The notes beneath the pieces are model-generated. The model did no database searches. It was not told where the DNA came from and was given only the letters and a program-made list of their open reading frames with translations. A stretch of DNA of 39,805 nt from Dehalococcoidia bacterium (GTDB lineage Bacteria > Chloroflexota > Dehalococcoidia > GIF9 > AB-539-J10), in the NCBI GenBank assembly GCA_007129495.1, contig SKVJ01000021.1, positions 1 through 39,805 of the forward strand. Direction: 5' to 3'. The position numbers and the translations under genes were made by a program. This document shows positions 17,431 to 25,997 of this stretch, in pieces. Numbering within the stretch: position 1 is the stretch's first letter; every line of letters starts with the position of its first letter.

Positions 17431-18459
17431 ATGCGCATCGTGTTCTTCGAGACCGAAGCGATGGAGGACAGGTATTTTGAGAAGCATCTTTCTGGCCACG
17501 ATCTCCAGTTCTTCCACGACACTTTGACTGTGTCCTCTTTGGAAAAGCTTGACCCGGTAGATGTGCTGTCGACCTTCATGTACTCCGATGTGGACGTGGC
17601 GGTTCTTGACGCACTTCCGGATCTGAAGCTGGTTGCGACGCGTTCCACCGGCTTCGATCATGTGGCACTCGATGAATGTACATCCCGCGGAATTGTTGTT
17701 TCGAACGTTCCGTCGTACGGAGACAACACAGTAGCTGAGCATACATTCGCTCTTATTCTCACTTTGGCGAGACGCCTCTACGAGGGGTGCCTGAACCGGA
17801 TCGAAGGCAACTTCTCGGCACGGGACCTGACCGGCTTCGATCTGAAGGGCAAGACTATCGGTGTTGTGGGGGCTGGTAATATCGGTATAAATGTTGTCCG
17901 TATAGCCCGGGGATTCGGCATGACAATACTAGTTTATGACGTGAAACCCAAAGAGTCGCTGGCTGAAGCACTTGATTTTCGGTACGTACCACTGGAGCGG
18001 TTGCTGAATGATTCGGACATCGTCTCCCTGCATGTCCCTTACAATGATGCGACACATCACCTGATTGATCGCGAGAAATTTGCCATGATGCGGCAAGGGG
18101 CATATCTCATCAACACCGCAAGGGGGGGCGTCGTAGACCAGGAGGCGCTTCTTGAAGCACTCGACGACGGCACGCTTGCCGGCGCAGGACTCGACGTGCT
18201 GCAGGGGGAGGAGTACATTAAGGAAGAGAAGTCTGTACTCTCCGACAGCGAACGCACGAAAGCGCTGAAAGCCGTTGGTCAGAACGCTCTTATCCTTCAG
18301 CGTAACAACGTGGTTTATACACCGCACATCGGCTTCAACAGCCGCGAGGCGATGGAACGTATTCTCGAGACGACCGTAGACAACATCCTCGGGTTCGCCA
18401 GTGACGAACCCCGGAATGTCGTGAATCCGAATGTGCTTGAACACCGCAACAAGACGTGA
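17431..18459 (+). CDS. D-2-hydroxyacid dehydrogenase (NAD-dependent)
   Basis: 342 residues of the D-isomer 2-hydroxyacid dehydrogenase family. The substrate domain has ATRSTGFDHVALDE; the Rossmann fold reads KTIGVVGAGNIGINVVRIARG; catalytic residues lie in NTARGGVVDQEAL (Arg), LDVLQGEEY (Glu) and YTPHIGFNS (His). The DVLQGEEY insertion before the catalytic His resembles fermentative D-lactate dehydrogenases rather than SerA, and no ACT domain is present. D-lactate or a similar acid is likely, but not proven. The start at 17431 follows a strong G-rich ribosome binding site; the frame extends to 17320 without a better start. It heads a plus-strand run with the NYN, fpg and DUF72 genes. Confidence 0.93.
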   Translation: MRIVFFETEAMEDRYFEKHLSGHDLQFFHDTLTVSSLEKLDPVDVLSTFMYSDVDVAVLDALPDLKLVATRSTGFDHVALDECTSRGIVVSNVPSYGDNTVAEHTFALILTLARRLYEGCLNRIEGNFSARDLTGFDLKGKTIGVVGAGNIGINVVRIARGFGMTILVYDVKPKESLAEALDFRYVPLERLLNDSDIVSLHVPYNDATHHLIDREKFAMMRQGAYLINTARGGVVDQEALLEALDDGTLAGAGLDVLQGEEYIKEEKSVLSDSERTKALKAVGQNALILQRNNVVYTPHIGFNSREAMERILETTVDNILGFASDEPRNVVNPNVLEHRNKT

Positions 18460-18489
18460 GGCTCTGTCTGCACGGTAAGGAGACAGTTC

Positions 18490-18894
18490 GTGGCCAAGAA
18501 GTACGTGATCGTAGACGGTGCTAATGTCGCTCATGAGGAGACATCGGCAAAAGGCGATCCGAAGGTCAGCAATATCATGAGTATGCGGCAGGCCCTCATG
18601 GACCGGGGGTACAGTCCTCTCATAATTGTGGATGCTACGTTGCGCCATGAGATCGATGATCCCGAGCAATTGGAGAACCTTATGGATAGCGGCATCATCC
18701 GGCAGGCGCCTGCGGGTACCGATGCCGACTACTTTATTCTGCAGACAGCCGATCGTCAGGAAGCATTGGTTGTGTCGAATGATTCCTTCAAGCGTTACCG
18801 CGATCAGTACTCCTGGCTTGATGACCGCAAGGTGCCATTCATGGTTATCAACGGGCAGATCGAGCTGCATGTGCCCGATCTTCCGGATGAGTAA
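18490..18894 (+). CDS. NYN/PIN-like ribonuclease domain protein
   Basis: 134 residues from a GTG with AAGGAG upstream. The chain matches a single NYN domain of the Zc3h12a type: YVIVDGANVAH with the first acidic metal ligand, LIIVDATLRHEIDD, then GTDADYFILQTA with the central acidic pair, and ALVVSNDSFKRYRDQYSW with the last Asp. Such domains are metal-dependent RNases. It lies 30 bases after the dehydrogenase stop and 53 bases before fpg on the same strand. The target is unknown; it could be a toxin-like or processing nuclease, but no antitoxin partner is seen. Confidence 0.85.
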   Translation: MAKKYVIVDGANVAHEETSAKGDPKVSNIMSMRQALMDRGYSPLIIVDATLRHEIDDPEQLENLMDSGIIRQAPAGTDADYFILQTADRQEALVVSNDSFKRYRDQYSWLDDRKVPFMVINGQIELHVPDLPDE

Positions 18895-18947
18895 GGAGAG
18901 GTAATGCCCGGAGCGGATATGCCGGGCCTCAGCCGAGGTACGTGACA

Positions 18948-19742
18948 ATGCCGGAATTGCCGGACGTTCAAGGATTCATGAAGTATGTGGATGCAACCAG
19001 CCTGCACCAGACGGTAAACCGCGTCACTATTACTGACGAACGGATTCTCAAAGCCGTGACTCCGGACAAGCTCCGCGCGCATCTGGAGGGTGCCCAGTTC
19101 ACGAGAAACGATAGGCACGGCAAGTATCTATTCACAAGTATCTCAAAAGGCGGCGCTCTGGTAGTTCACTTCGGCATGACGGGCAGTCTCGCTTACGGGG
19201 ATGCTTCTGAAGACCTGCCGGACTATTCACGGGTCACTATCGAGTTCGAGAACCACAAGCGCCTCTCATACATTAGCCGGCGAATGCTGGGAGAGATTGG
19301 ATTGTCAGAGGATCCGGCAAGGTTCATTGAGAGGCATGGTCTCGGCCCGGATGCACTTGCCCCGGAACTGAATAGAGAAGAATTTGTCAAGGCGCTCACA
19401 GGCCGAAGAGGCCGTATCAAGTCGGCACTGATGAACCAGTCCATCGTTGCGGGAATCGGGAACGTGTATTCAGACGAAATACTATTTCAGGCTCGTGTCA
19501 GGCCTGATAAGGAAGTGAACAGGTTAGACGAGGAGACCATTGCCAACATCTTTGATGTTATGCGTCGCGTTCTGAGTATCGCGGCCGAACGGGGCGGCGA
19601 CCTGGAAAGACTACCAAGTGACTGGCTGCTGCCTCATGTTGAGGCCGGTGATGAATCGTGCCCTGGCTGTGGCGGCAAGATCATCAAGACGAAGATCGGA
19701 GGTCGACCCAGTCACTACTGCCCTGACTGTCAAACGGAGTGA
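18948..19742 (+). CDS. fpg: DNA-formamidopyrimidine glycosylase (Fpg/Nei family)
   Basis: 264 residues. The start at 18948, not the in-frame GTG at 18942, is required because the catalytic proline must become the N-terminus (MPELPDVQG; Pro2, Glu3). K59 in RHGKYL corresponds to the conserved DNA-contacting lysine, HFGMTGSL follows, and the H2TH region contains NQSIVAGIGNVYSDEILFQA. The C-terminus is a zinc finger, CPGCGGKIIKT...GRPSHYCPDCQ. It excises oxidised purines and nicks the strand in base-excision repair. It sits between the NYN gene and a DUF72 gene, across a divergent promoter from the end-joining operon. Confidence 0.96.
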   Translation: MPELPDVQGFMKYVDATSLHQTVNRVTITDERILKAVTPDKLRAHLEGAQFTRNDRHGKYLFTSISKGGALVVHFGMTGSLAYGDASEDLPDYSRVTIEFENHKRLSYISRRMLGEIGLSEDPARFIERHGLGPDALAPELNREEFVKALTGRRGRIKSALMNQSIVAGIGNVYSDEILFQARVRPDKEVNRLDEETIANIFDVMRRVLSIAAERGGDLERLPSDWLLPHVEAGDESCPGCGGKIIKTKIGGRPSHYCPDCQTE

Positions 19743-19831
19743 ATATACCTGGCACGTAGATGCGGGAGGCTCCCGGTGCGCTCGCTTCAGTCCGACTTCA
19801 TATTTGAGTCCCAGAACAACCGGAGGTACAC

Positions 19832-20557
19832 ATGGCAAACAGGGGAAAGTTACGAGTTGGCACCTCCGGCTGGCACTATGACCACTGGCGGCGAGTATTC
19901 TATCCGGAGGACCTGGTGAAGGAGCGGTGGTTCGAGCACTACTCAAACTACTTCGACACGGTCGAAATTAATAATACCTTCTACCATCTACCTTCTGAGG
20001 CGACTTTTGACGCCTGGCACGACCAGGCGCCTGACGGGTTCTGCTATTCGTTGAAGTTCAGTCGCTACGGAACTCAGATGAAGAAGCTCAAAGACCCGGA
20101 GTCAACAATCAGCAACTTCATGCAACGGGCACAGCGACTCCGTTCCTTTCTCGGTCCGATACTGGTTCAATTGCCGCCACGCTGGAAACCGAACCATGAT
20201 CGTTTACGTGCATTCCTCGATGCAGCTCCTTCGGAGGTGCGATGGGCGATTGAATTCCGGGATGCGGCTTGGTTCTCCGAGGAAGTGTATGAGATCCTCC
20301 GCGAGCACAATGCGGCCATGGTAATCCACGACATGATTCACGATCATCCAAGGGAACTAACTTCCAACTGGAGTTACCTCCGCTTTCATGGTGGTGACTA
20401 TTCGCACGACTATAACCAGGAGCAGTTGACGGCAACCGCCGGGTGGATCAGGCGTGAGCTCGATCAAGGCGTGGATGTATACGCGTACTTCAACAATGAT
20501 GCAAACGGTTACGCAGTAACTAATGCACGTGACCTTCGACACTTCGTCGAGGCTTAG
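19832..20557 (+). CDS. DUF72 (YecE-like) TIM-barrel protein
   Basis: 241 residues of the DUF72 family. Hallmarks are RVGTSGWHYDHWRRVFYPEDL at the N-terminus, YFDTVEINNTFYHLPSEATF, FCYSLKFSRYGTQMKKL, LGPILVQLPPRW, WAIEFRDAAWF, YLRFHGGDYSHDY and a C-terminal DVYAYFNNDANGYAVTNA. The fold is a TIM barrel with conserved acidic residues but its reaction is unknown. GGAGG precedes the ATG. It is the last gene of the plus-strand run that includes fpg. Confidence 0.93.
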   Translation: MANRGKLRVGTSGWHYDHWRRVFYPEDLVKERWFEHYSNYFDTVEINNTFYHLPSEATFDAWHDQAPDGFCYSLKFSRYGTQMKKLKDPESTISNFMQRAQRLRSFLGPILVQLPPRWKPNHDRLRAFLDAAPSEVRWAIEFRDAAWFSEEVYEILREHNAAMVIHDMIHDHPRELTSNWSYLRFHGGDYSHDYNQEQLTATAGWIRRELDQGVDVYAYFNNDANGYAVTNARDLRHFVEA

Positions 20558-20676
20558 AATGCCTGGGGCCCTGCTTCCGCCGAAATCAGCGGGCTACTTT
20601 GGTGCGGGAAACAGTGAACGCGCGGTCCTGTGGTCTCGTGAGTCACCGTGGCGGCTGACTCTGCCTGATAGCAGTA

Positions 20677-21792
20677 CTACGCCCTATGCCCGAGGATGGT
20701 TCGCCGTCCGTTGTATCTCACGATGTCGTACTGGGTGGCGGTGTTTACCAGGTGTGGTGGGCCGAGTACCTCTTCGATCGGGATTGCGGTGATCGCGCCG
20801 TGACGGTATGCAACGATCTTGCCGAAGTCCTTATCCACTACCAGGTCGGCCGCCGCTATGCCGAAGTACCTGCCCATGCGGCGGTCGTAGGCGCATGGAA
20901 CTCCGCCTCGCTGCAGATGACTCAGGATCATGCTTCTTGTCTCGAGGCCGGTGGCTGACTGGATGGAATCTGCGACGAAGTCGCCAACCCCACCAAGTGC
21001 GCAGTGACCGAAACCATCAATACGACTATCACGAATGAACTCCACACCGCCTGCAGGCTTGGCTCCTTCGGCAACAATAACGATCTCGTAGCGTGCCCCG
21101 GAGCGGTGCCCCTCTAGGATTAGTTCGTTGACCCGGTCAACCGAGAAGTCGTGCTCGGGTATCAGGATGATATAAGCTCCGCTCGATTCTCCACCCGCCA
21201 GCGCGAGCCATCCCGCGTGTCTGCCCATAGTCTCCACGACGAAGACTCTTCGGTGGGAGCCGGCGGTGGTTCGCAATCGGTCCACACACTCCACAATCAC
21301 ATTCAGGGCAGTCTCGAAGCCCAGGGTATAGTCGGTTCCGGGAAGATCGAGATCAATGGTCTTGGGGATGCCAACAATACCGACCCCCTCTCTGTAGAGC
21401 TTGGAAGCGACGCCGAGAGTGTCTTCCCCGCCGATTACTATCAGCGAATCCAGTCCGAGGTTTTCGATGTTCTGCATCACGGTTGAGGATAGATTGTGCT
21501 TTGGATTGTAGGGGTTGCCCCGAGAGCTGCCCAGGTTAGTTCCTCCGTACCTGTCCCACGTTCGGACCAGTTCTTCGGTCAATGGCATGATATACCGCGG
21601 ATCACTGGTGTATGACGGATCCATGTACATGAGCCCTTCCCAGCCGTTGCGGATACCGAGGACCTCGAACTGCGTCGCTCGTTCGGCAGCCAGCCGGGCG
21701 TCAAGTGCTGTCTTGACTGCCCACTTGATTGCAGGGTTAAGACCCGCGCAGTCTCCCCCTCCGGTTAGAATGCCTATCTTCCGTCTCTGCAT
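20677..21792 (-). CDS. pfp: 6-phosphofructokinase, residues suggest pyrophosphate dependence
   Basis: 371 residues. The family motifs are GILTGGGDCAGLNPAI, YGGTNLGSSRGNP, VETMGRHAGWLAL and ILSHLQRGG. At the site that discriminates phosphoryl donors, the E. coli GGDGS loop reads GGEDTL, placing Asp at the Gly104 position. The PGTID motif reads PKTID, placing Lys at Gly124. Asp plus Lys there is the classic pattern of pyrophosphate-dependent enzymes, which work reversibly; ATP use cannot be excluded without assay. The ATG at 21792 fits the family N-terminus but has no Shine-Dalgarno sequence; instead two 11-12-base direct repeats precede it. Confidence 0.93.
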   Translation of the reverse strand: MQRRKIGILTGGGDCAGLNPAIKWAVKTALDARLAAERATQFEVLGIRNGWEGLMYMDPSYTSDPRYIMPLTEELVRTWDRYGGTNLGSSRGNPYNPKHNLSSTVMQNIENLGLDSLIVIGGEDTLGVASKLYREGVGIVGIPKTIDLDLPGTDYTLGFETALNVIVECVDRLRTTAGSHRRVFVVETMGRHAGWLALAGGESSGAYIILIPEHDFSVDRVNELILEGHRSGARYEIVIVAEGAKPAGGVEFIRDSRIDGFGHCALGGVGDFVADSIQSATGLETRSMILSHLQRGGVPCAYDRRMGRYFGIAAADLVVDKDFGKIVAYRHGAITAIPIEEVLGPPHLVNTATQYDIVRYNGRRTILGHRA

Positions 21793-21795
21793 CGT

Positions 21796-21818
21796 GTTGG
21801 TCGTTCGTTGGGTCGTTC
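21796..21818. repeat. Tandem direct repeat immediately before the phosphofructokinase start
   Basis: GTTGGTCGTTC (21796-21806) is followed at once by GTTGGGTCGTTC (21807-21818) on the plus strand. On the coding strand it reads GAACGACCCAAC GAACGACCAAC, ending three bases from the ATG, where a ribosome binding site would be expected. Confidence 0.7.
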
Positions 21819-21974
21819 ACGACAAGTCTATTGCCCACGCCCGGCCTCGCGCAAGTGCGGCACGTGTGCAAGGCACACCCATGCCCACCTCAGGTGGCAA
21901 TCTTGATGGCGTGACGCACGTATCCTTTATCTCTGTTGGCGGTAGTCCGGTTTCGGGGATGTGCGCTCAGGGCC

Positions 21975-22154
21975 ACGGAGGTCTTTACCATTGAGTCGCA
22001 CCTATTCGACGAGGGCGCGCATGCACCCCGGTCTGCTGACTTATTCCATCCACCGGCCCCGGTTGCCGATTACCTCGTCTGGGTGGTTTTCGTTCAGGTC
22101 GTCGTGCTGATGTCCACCCTGATACTCTTCGTACTGACTACCGCTCGTCGCTAG
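21975..22154 (+). CDS. Possible small single-helix membrane protein
   Basis: A plus-strand frame ends at 22154 with DYLVWVVFVQVVVLMSTLIL then FVLTTARR, a clean single transmembrane helix with a basic C-terminus. No ATG, GTG or TTG with a ribosome binding site opens it: an ATT at 21975 has GGAGG eight bases upstream, and the alternative TTG at 21936 has none. It fills most of an otherwise gene-free 358-base gap and overlaps the histidine kinase stop by four bases, convergently. It may be a real small protein with an unusual start, or chance hydrophobicity. Confidence 0.3.
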   Translation, partial: TEVFTIESHLFDEGAHAPRSADLFHPPAPVADYLVWVVFVQVVVLMSTLILFVLTTARR

Positions 22155-23530
22155 TCTTTCCACACCGACTCCACTGAGTTGTCCGTGTAGACGGGTACGG
22201 TGAAGTAGAAACAACTGCCCTTTGCCTCCGTGCTGCTTACGCCGATGGTGCCTCCATGCGCCTCGACCAATCCCTTCGAGATGGTGAGCCCCAGGCCGCT
22301 GCCACCGGTGGCTCGTGTGCGTGACCTGTCCGCCCGGTAGAAGCGGTCGAATACATAGGGCAAGTCGACTGGATCTATGCCCTCTCCCGTATCGGAGACG
22401 GATACCTCGACACATTCCTCGCGAGTGGTTGCTGTGATCGTTACGCAGCCGCCCGCTGCAGTGTGAGTCAGAGCGTTGTCTAGGAGGTTGCGGAGCACCT
22501 GGCTGATTCGGTAGTAGTCTATGGCGACTATGGGAAGGACATCAGGTAGCCTCAGCTGCAGTTGCAGGTTCCTGGCGGCTGCCGCTGCCGCAGTCGCATC
22601 ACAGGCATGTATCAGAAGCTCTGACAGGTCCTCGGGTTGAACATCCAGTGTCATCTGCCCCGTCTCTACGATACTGAGCTCCTGCAGGTCATCGACCAGA
22701 CGGGATAAGAGCAGTGCCTCGCCATCGAGCGTGGCCACGGTCTCGTCATCTGCTTCGATGACTTTGTCGCGAACCGCCTCAATATATCCACGTATGTTGG
22801 AGAGAGGTGTGCGAAGCTCATGAGCGATATCACCTATCATCTGGCGCTGTACGTAGTTCGCGTGCTGCAGTTCAGTTGCCATGGTGTTAAAAGCCACTGC
22901 CAGTTCTCCCAACTCGCTTCGGTCTTCCACTTCCACACGTTGTTCCAGGTCGCCCGCTCCGAGGCGTTGAACTGCGGTGCGAAGGCTGTCGACCGGAGCG
23001 AGGATGCGCCGTGAAAGGAACCACGCCAGTGCTACGGATACAGCGGAGGCGATGAGAAGCCCAAGCAAGAGGAAGTAGCCGATGCGCTCCAGAGTCAGGG
23101 AGAGCAGAGCACGTTCGGCTCCCGGCACCGTCTGTGGTTCTACGTAAAGAACCCCGAACTCCTGATCATCACCGAAGGAATAGACCATCACATCGGGATT
23201 GTTACTAACCTGGTACGTCCTTCCCAGCAATTCCTCGGTTGAGTCTGCGACCACCGTACCTTCGGCATCGGTCACTATGATGTGCCAGTCCCACATGTCG
23301 CTGATGTGCTTCACATATGGCTGAATGCCTGTCCAATCCCCGGCGGCAACATAGAAACGCGTGAGCGCGAAGTGCAGGTCATCCCCCCGTTGGGCATCGA
23401 CATGCGCTTTAAAACGCTCGAATTCGCTGGCGGTGGACCAACTCATGAAGATGAACACCGCAAGCAACGCCACGAGGATGACGATTGCGAATGCGGCGAT
23501 CAGCCGGAACAGCAGACTACGATTCTGCAC
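22151..23530 (-). CDS. Membrane sensor histidine kinase
   Basis: 459 residues in the BaeS/PhoR-like layout. TM1 is at about 8-30, an extracytoplasmic sensor domain at 31-147, TM2 at about 149-172, and a HAMP linker at 173-225. The dimerisation domain contains the phosphorylated His237 in GDIAHELRTPLSN, and the HATPase has NLLDNALTHT, DTGEGI, FDRFYRADRSR and GGSGLGLTI. It autophosphorylates and transfers to the regulator encoded just upstream, whose gene overlaps it by 14 bases. The signal is unknown; the sensor region resembles no named sensor I can identify. Confidence 0.95.
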   Translation of the reverse strand: MQNRSLLFRLIAAFAIVILVALLAVFIFMSWSTASEFERFKAHVDAQRGDDLHFALTRFYVAAGDWTGIQPYVKHISDMWDWHIIVTDAEGTVVADSTEELLGRTYQVSNNPDVMVYSFGDDQEFGVLYVEPQTVPGAERALLSLTLERIGYFLLLGLLIASAVSVALAWFLSRRILAPVDSLRTAVQRLGAGDLEQRVEVEDRSELGELAVAFNTMATELQHANYVQRQMIGDIAHELRTPLSNIRGYIEAVRDKVIEADDETVATLDGEALLLSRLVDDLQELSIVETGQMTLDVQPEDLSELLIHACDATAAAAAARNLQLQLRLPDVLPIVAIDYYRISQVLRNLLDNALTHTAAGGCVTITATTREECVEVSVSDTGEGIDPVDLPYVFDRFYRADRSRTRATGGSGLGLTISKGLVEAHGGTIGVSSTEAKGSCFYFTVPVYTDNSVESVWKD

Positions 23531-24212
23531 CGGTCACCTCGGAAAAAACGTAGCCGGCGCCATATACCGTTTTGACATAATGTGGCTGTGCGGGATTCGG
23601 CTCCAGCTTTCGGCGTAGATTGCGGATGTGTGCATCGATTGTGCGCTCGTACCCATCGAAGCTCTCTCCCAGCGCTTTCTCGATAAGCTGGTCTCTGCTG
23701 AACACTCGTCCCGGGTGCAGCGCTAGCACTCCAAGGAGCTGGAATTCCGCTCTCGTGAGCCGCAGGGGTTCTCCGTTGCGGAAGCCCTCACGCTTGTGGA
23801 AATCAAGGAGGAGATCCCCCCTGTGCAGTTGTGCGGGGCCACGTTCTCCCGGAAGGCGCCGCAATACGGCACGTACCCGGGCAGCCAACTCCCCGGGGCT
23901 GAATGGTTTGGTGACGTAGTCATCGGCTCCGATGTCCAACCCCGTCAGCTTGTCGACATCGGTACTCCGGGCCGTCAACATTATGATTGGCACGTCTGAT
24001 TCCTGTCGCAGTGTGCGGCATACCTCAATTCCGTCGACGAAGGGCAGCATCAGATCGAGCACTATGAGGTCGGGATGTTTCTCGCGGGCTGCCTCCAACC
24101 CTTTGGCTCCATCCTCTGCTACGATCACGGTGTGACCATCCTTCTGGAGATAAAGCTTCACCAGCCGAGCGGTGTTAGTATCGTCTTCGACGACCAGTAT
24201 CTTATGTGCCAT
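23517..24212 (-). CDS. OmpR/PhoB-family response regulator
   Basis: 231 residues from the ATG at 24212, chosen because MAHKILVVEDD is the normal receiver start; the frame runs to 24278 with a non-conserved extension. The receiver holds E9, D10 and D11, the phosphorylated D53 in IVLDLMLPFVDG, and the YVTKPF lysine. The winged-helix DNA-binding domain shows LRLTRAEFQLLGVLALHPGR, then IDAHIRNLRRKLEP and VYGAGYVF. It pairs with the downstream kinase in one operon. No ribosome binding site is seen before the ATG, which hints at a leaderless transcript. Confidence 0.95.
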   Translation of the reverse strand: MAHKILVVEDDTNTARLVKLYLQKDGHTVIVAEDGAKGLEAAREKHPDLIVLDLMLPFVDGIEVCRTLRQESDVPIIMLTARSTDVDKLTGLDIGADDYVTKPFSPGELAARVRAVLRRLPGERGPAQLHRGDLLLDFHKREGFRNGEPLRLTRAEFQLLGVLALHPGRVFSRDQLIEKALGESFDGYERTIDAHIRNLRRKLEPNPAQPHYVKTVYGAGYVFSEVTGAES

Positions 24213-25297
24213 GTCACGTAATATTGCTGTTATGTCGCTTGATGTTATTGTAGCGCACCGGAGTGAATATGGACGCAAACGTCCTGCAGGGGAGTCGCCC
24301 GGACTGTCAGACTGCTTTCTCTTGTGCGTGGGATCAGTCGGTCCGCTGATCTGGTGCCGGACAGTCTCCCGGCATAACGGTCATGCGAGCATCGGTCCAC
24401 AGGCAATCCTGCCTCCACGGAGGCCCGTCATCCTGCCGGAGTTTTCATCGGTGCCAGATCGTGCTCCCCTCCATTCCCTGCGTTTGTTTGCCCGGGACTT
24501 AGTTACGACGGGATCCTCAGTGACTCCATATAAGCTACTGACCTGCATGTTCTTCAGCATCTCTTGCTTCGCTTCCCTGCATCTCCGGACGTCTATCATG
24601 TGCACTGTCTCGCGGTTTGATTCAGACTACCACTCAATTATCAATCTGACATCAAGAAACAGTCCGGTTCCACAATCCCGCGATCAAGTCCTCGGCGGTG
24701 CATGCTGCCGATCATCCAAGAGTCGATACTTAGGCTCTGGACGGCCGTAATGACAGCTCAAGATTGGCGGTTGCTAAGTGCGTCGTCCAACGGTATCGTC
24801 CTGGGCTGTCAGGGGATCCCTTGGTGAGGCGATGAAGGGTCGGATGATACGACTTCCTTGCGTGTGCGGCGAAGATGCCTGCAGGGGGCTGCCGGCGTTG
24901 CCCCCCGTGGAGAGAAGAAACCCGCTGCCACCTGCGGGCTCTATCATCAGCCGGGCATGTTCTGCCCGACGTTTGGTTTAAGGCTACCATACCATTATCA
25001 ATTTCCTGTGAATTGCTTGAAAGAGCGCATCTCCTCGCTTTCGGCATCCGCTCAGGCACGAGTGACGGTCAAGGACTTCCCCCATGAATGGAATGACCGA
25101 AGAACAAGCAGTCTGATTACGGATTATTCCAATCCGTTGGCTTGATGGGGTATGTCGATGAACCATCTTCTCCCACGCGAAGCGGGGGGAAATTCAGGGC
25201 AGGAGGCCTGTGATACATCGGCCTGGCGCGCGTAACTTTCGTTAGTAGTGATATAAGCCGTGAAGTTCGCTGAGCGGTCCAGAGGAAGGAGATTAGC
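24213..25297. other. 1.1 kb gene-free divergent region with several hairpins
   Basis: No frame here has both a plausible start and protein-like composition. Five short stems are visible: GGGGGC/GCCCCC (24884-24905), CCCGC/GCGGG (24921-24938), CGGGCA/TGCCCG (24952-24968), ACGGATT/AATCCGT (25119-25137), and an imperfect one at 25171-25190. Promoters for the regulator (minus) and the flavodoxin (plus) should lie near the two ends. A decayed gene or a structured RNA are both possible. Confidence 0.55.
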
Positions 25298-25852
25298 ATG
25301 AAAGACATGACAGCGCTGGTTACCTATGCGACGGTATATGGTTCAACAGCTGAGATTGCGCGCGTCATCGCTCTGTCGCTCACCCGGACGGGCATAGATG
25401 TCGAGGTCCTTCCCGCCTCTGACGTTGAGCATGTAACATCGTACGACACTGTGGTGGTAGGTAGTGCCGTATATGGAGGCAGGTGGAGAAGGGCAGCGGT
25501 GGATCTTCTCCAGCGATTCGGGCTTGAACTCTTCGATAGGGATGTGTGGTTGTTCCAGAGCGGGCCGTTGGGGCATTCCGCGCAGCGCATCGTACGTGCA
25601 CTACCGGTAGATGTCAGCCTACATGCCGAGTACCTGCGGGTGAAAGGCTCCACCACGTTTGGTGGTAGATTTGACGGTTTGGAGGGTGGGCCATTGGGGA
25701 GATTCCTGGTGCGATCGGGACTGGTTGGAGATTACCGCGATTTTGGTCGGATTCGCCTCTGGGCGGAAGCGATTGCTCGTGAGGCCGGAAAGACGGCGGT
25801 TATTGGGCGTAACTACTCTAACAGACGCCTTTCCGGATCGCGGAGGTTATAA
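25298..25852 (+). CDS. Flavodoxin-domain protein (HemG-like)
   Basis: 184 residues with AAGGAG seven bases before the ATG. The N-terminal FMN phosphate loop is VTYATVYGSTAEIARVIA, followed by DTVVVGSAVYGGRWRRAAVD and a C-terminal GDYRDFGRIRLWAEAIARE. This is the arrangement of the flavodoxin-domain family that includes menaquinone-dependent protoporphyrinogen oxidase HemG. No haem genes lie nearby, so a general flavin redox role is safer to state. The last 15 residues are basic and poorly conserved in appearance. Confidence 0.85.
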   Translation: MKDMTALVTYATVYGSTAEIARVIALSLTRTGIDVEVLPASDVEHVTSYDTVVVGSAVYGGRWRRAAVDLLQRFGLELFDRDVWLFQSGPLGHSAQRIVRALPVDVSLHAEYLRVKGSTTFGGRFDGLEGGPLGRFLVRSGLVGDYRDFGRIRLWAEAIAREAGKTAVIGRNYSNRRLSGSRRL

Positions 25853-25946
25853 GAGACCGACTATTTACGCGTACGATTTAAACGGCATTATTCGCTACCG
25901 TAGTGCCGGATGAGACACACCAGTAATCTCCCGGTCGCGAGTCGGG

Positions 25947-25972
25947 GGTGGACTTCTGGGAGGTCCACCTTT
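25947..25972 (+). terminator. Terminator-like hairpin between convergent genes
   Basis: GGTGGAC (25947-25953) and GTCCACC (25963-25969) form a perfect 7-bp stem with a nine-base loop, followed by TTTCT. It lies 94 bases after the flavodoxin stop and 25 bases beyond the stop of the convergent DUF5752 gene, and could serve both. Confidence 0.6.
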
Positions 25973-25997
25973 CTCCCCCTGTAAGTTCGAACCTGAA

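Noticed and set aside
24381-25059. Minus-strand frames of 74 and 109 codons in the 1 kb gap
   Set aside because: Arg-rich, no ribosome binding site and no recognisable motif; they look like chance open frames.
25944-25996. tRNA-like GTTCGAAC segment next to a stem
   Set aside because: No acceptor stem or anticodon arm can be built around it; the stem is better read as a terminator.
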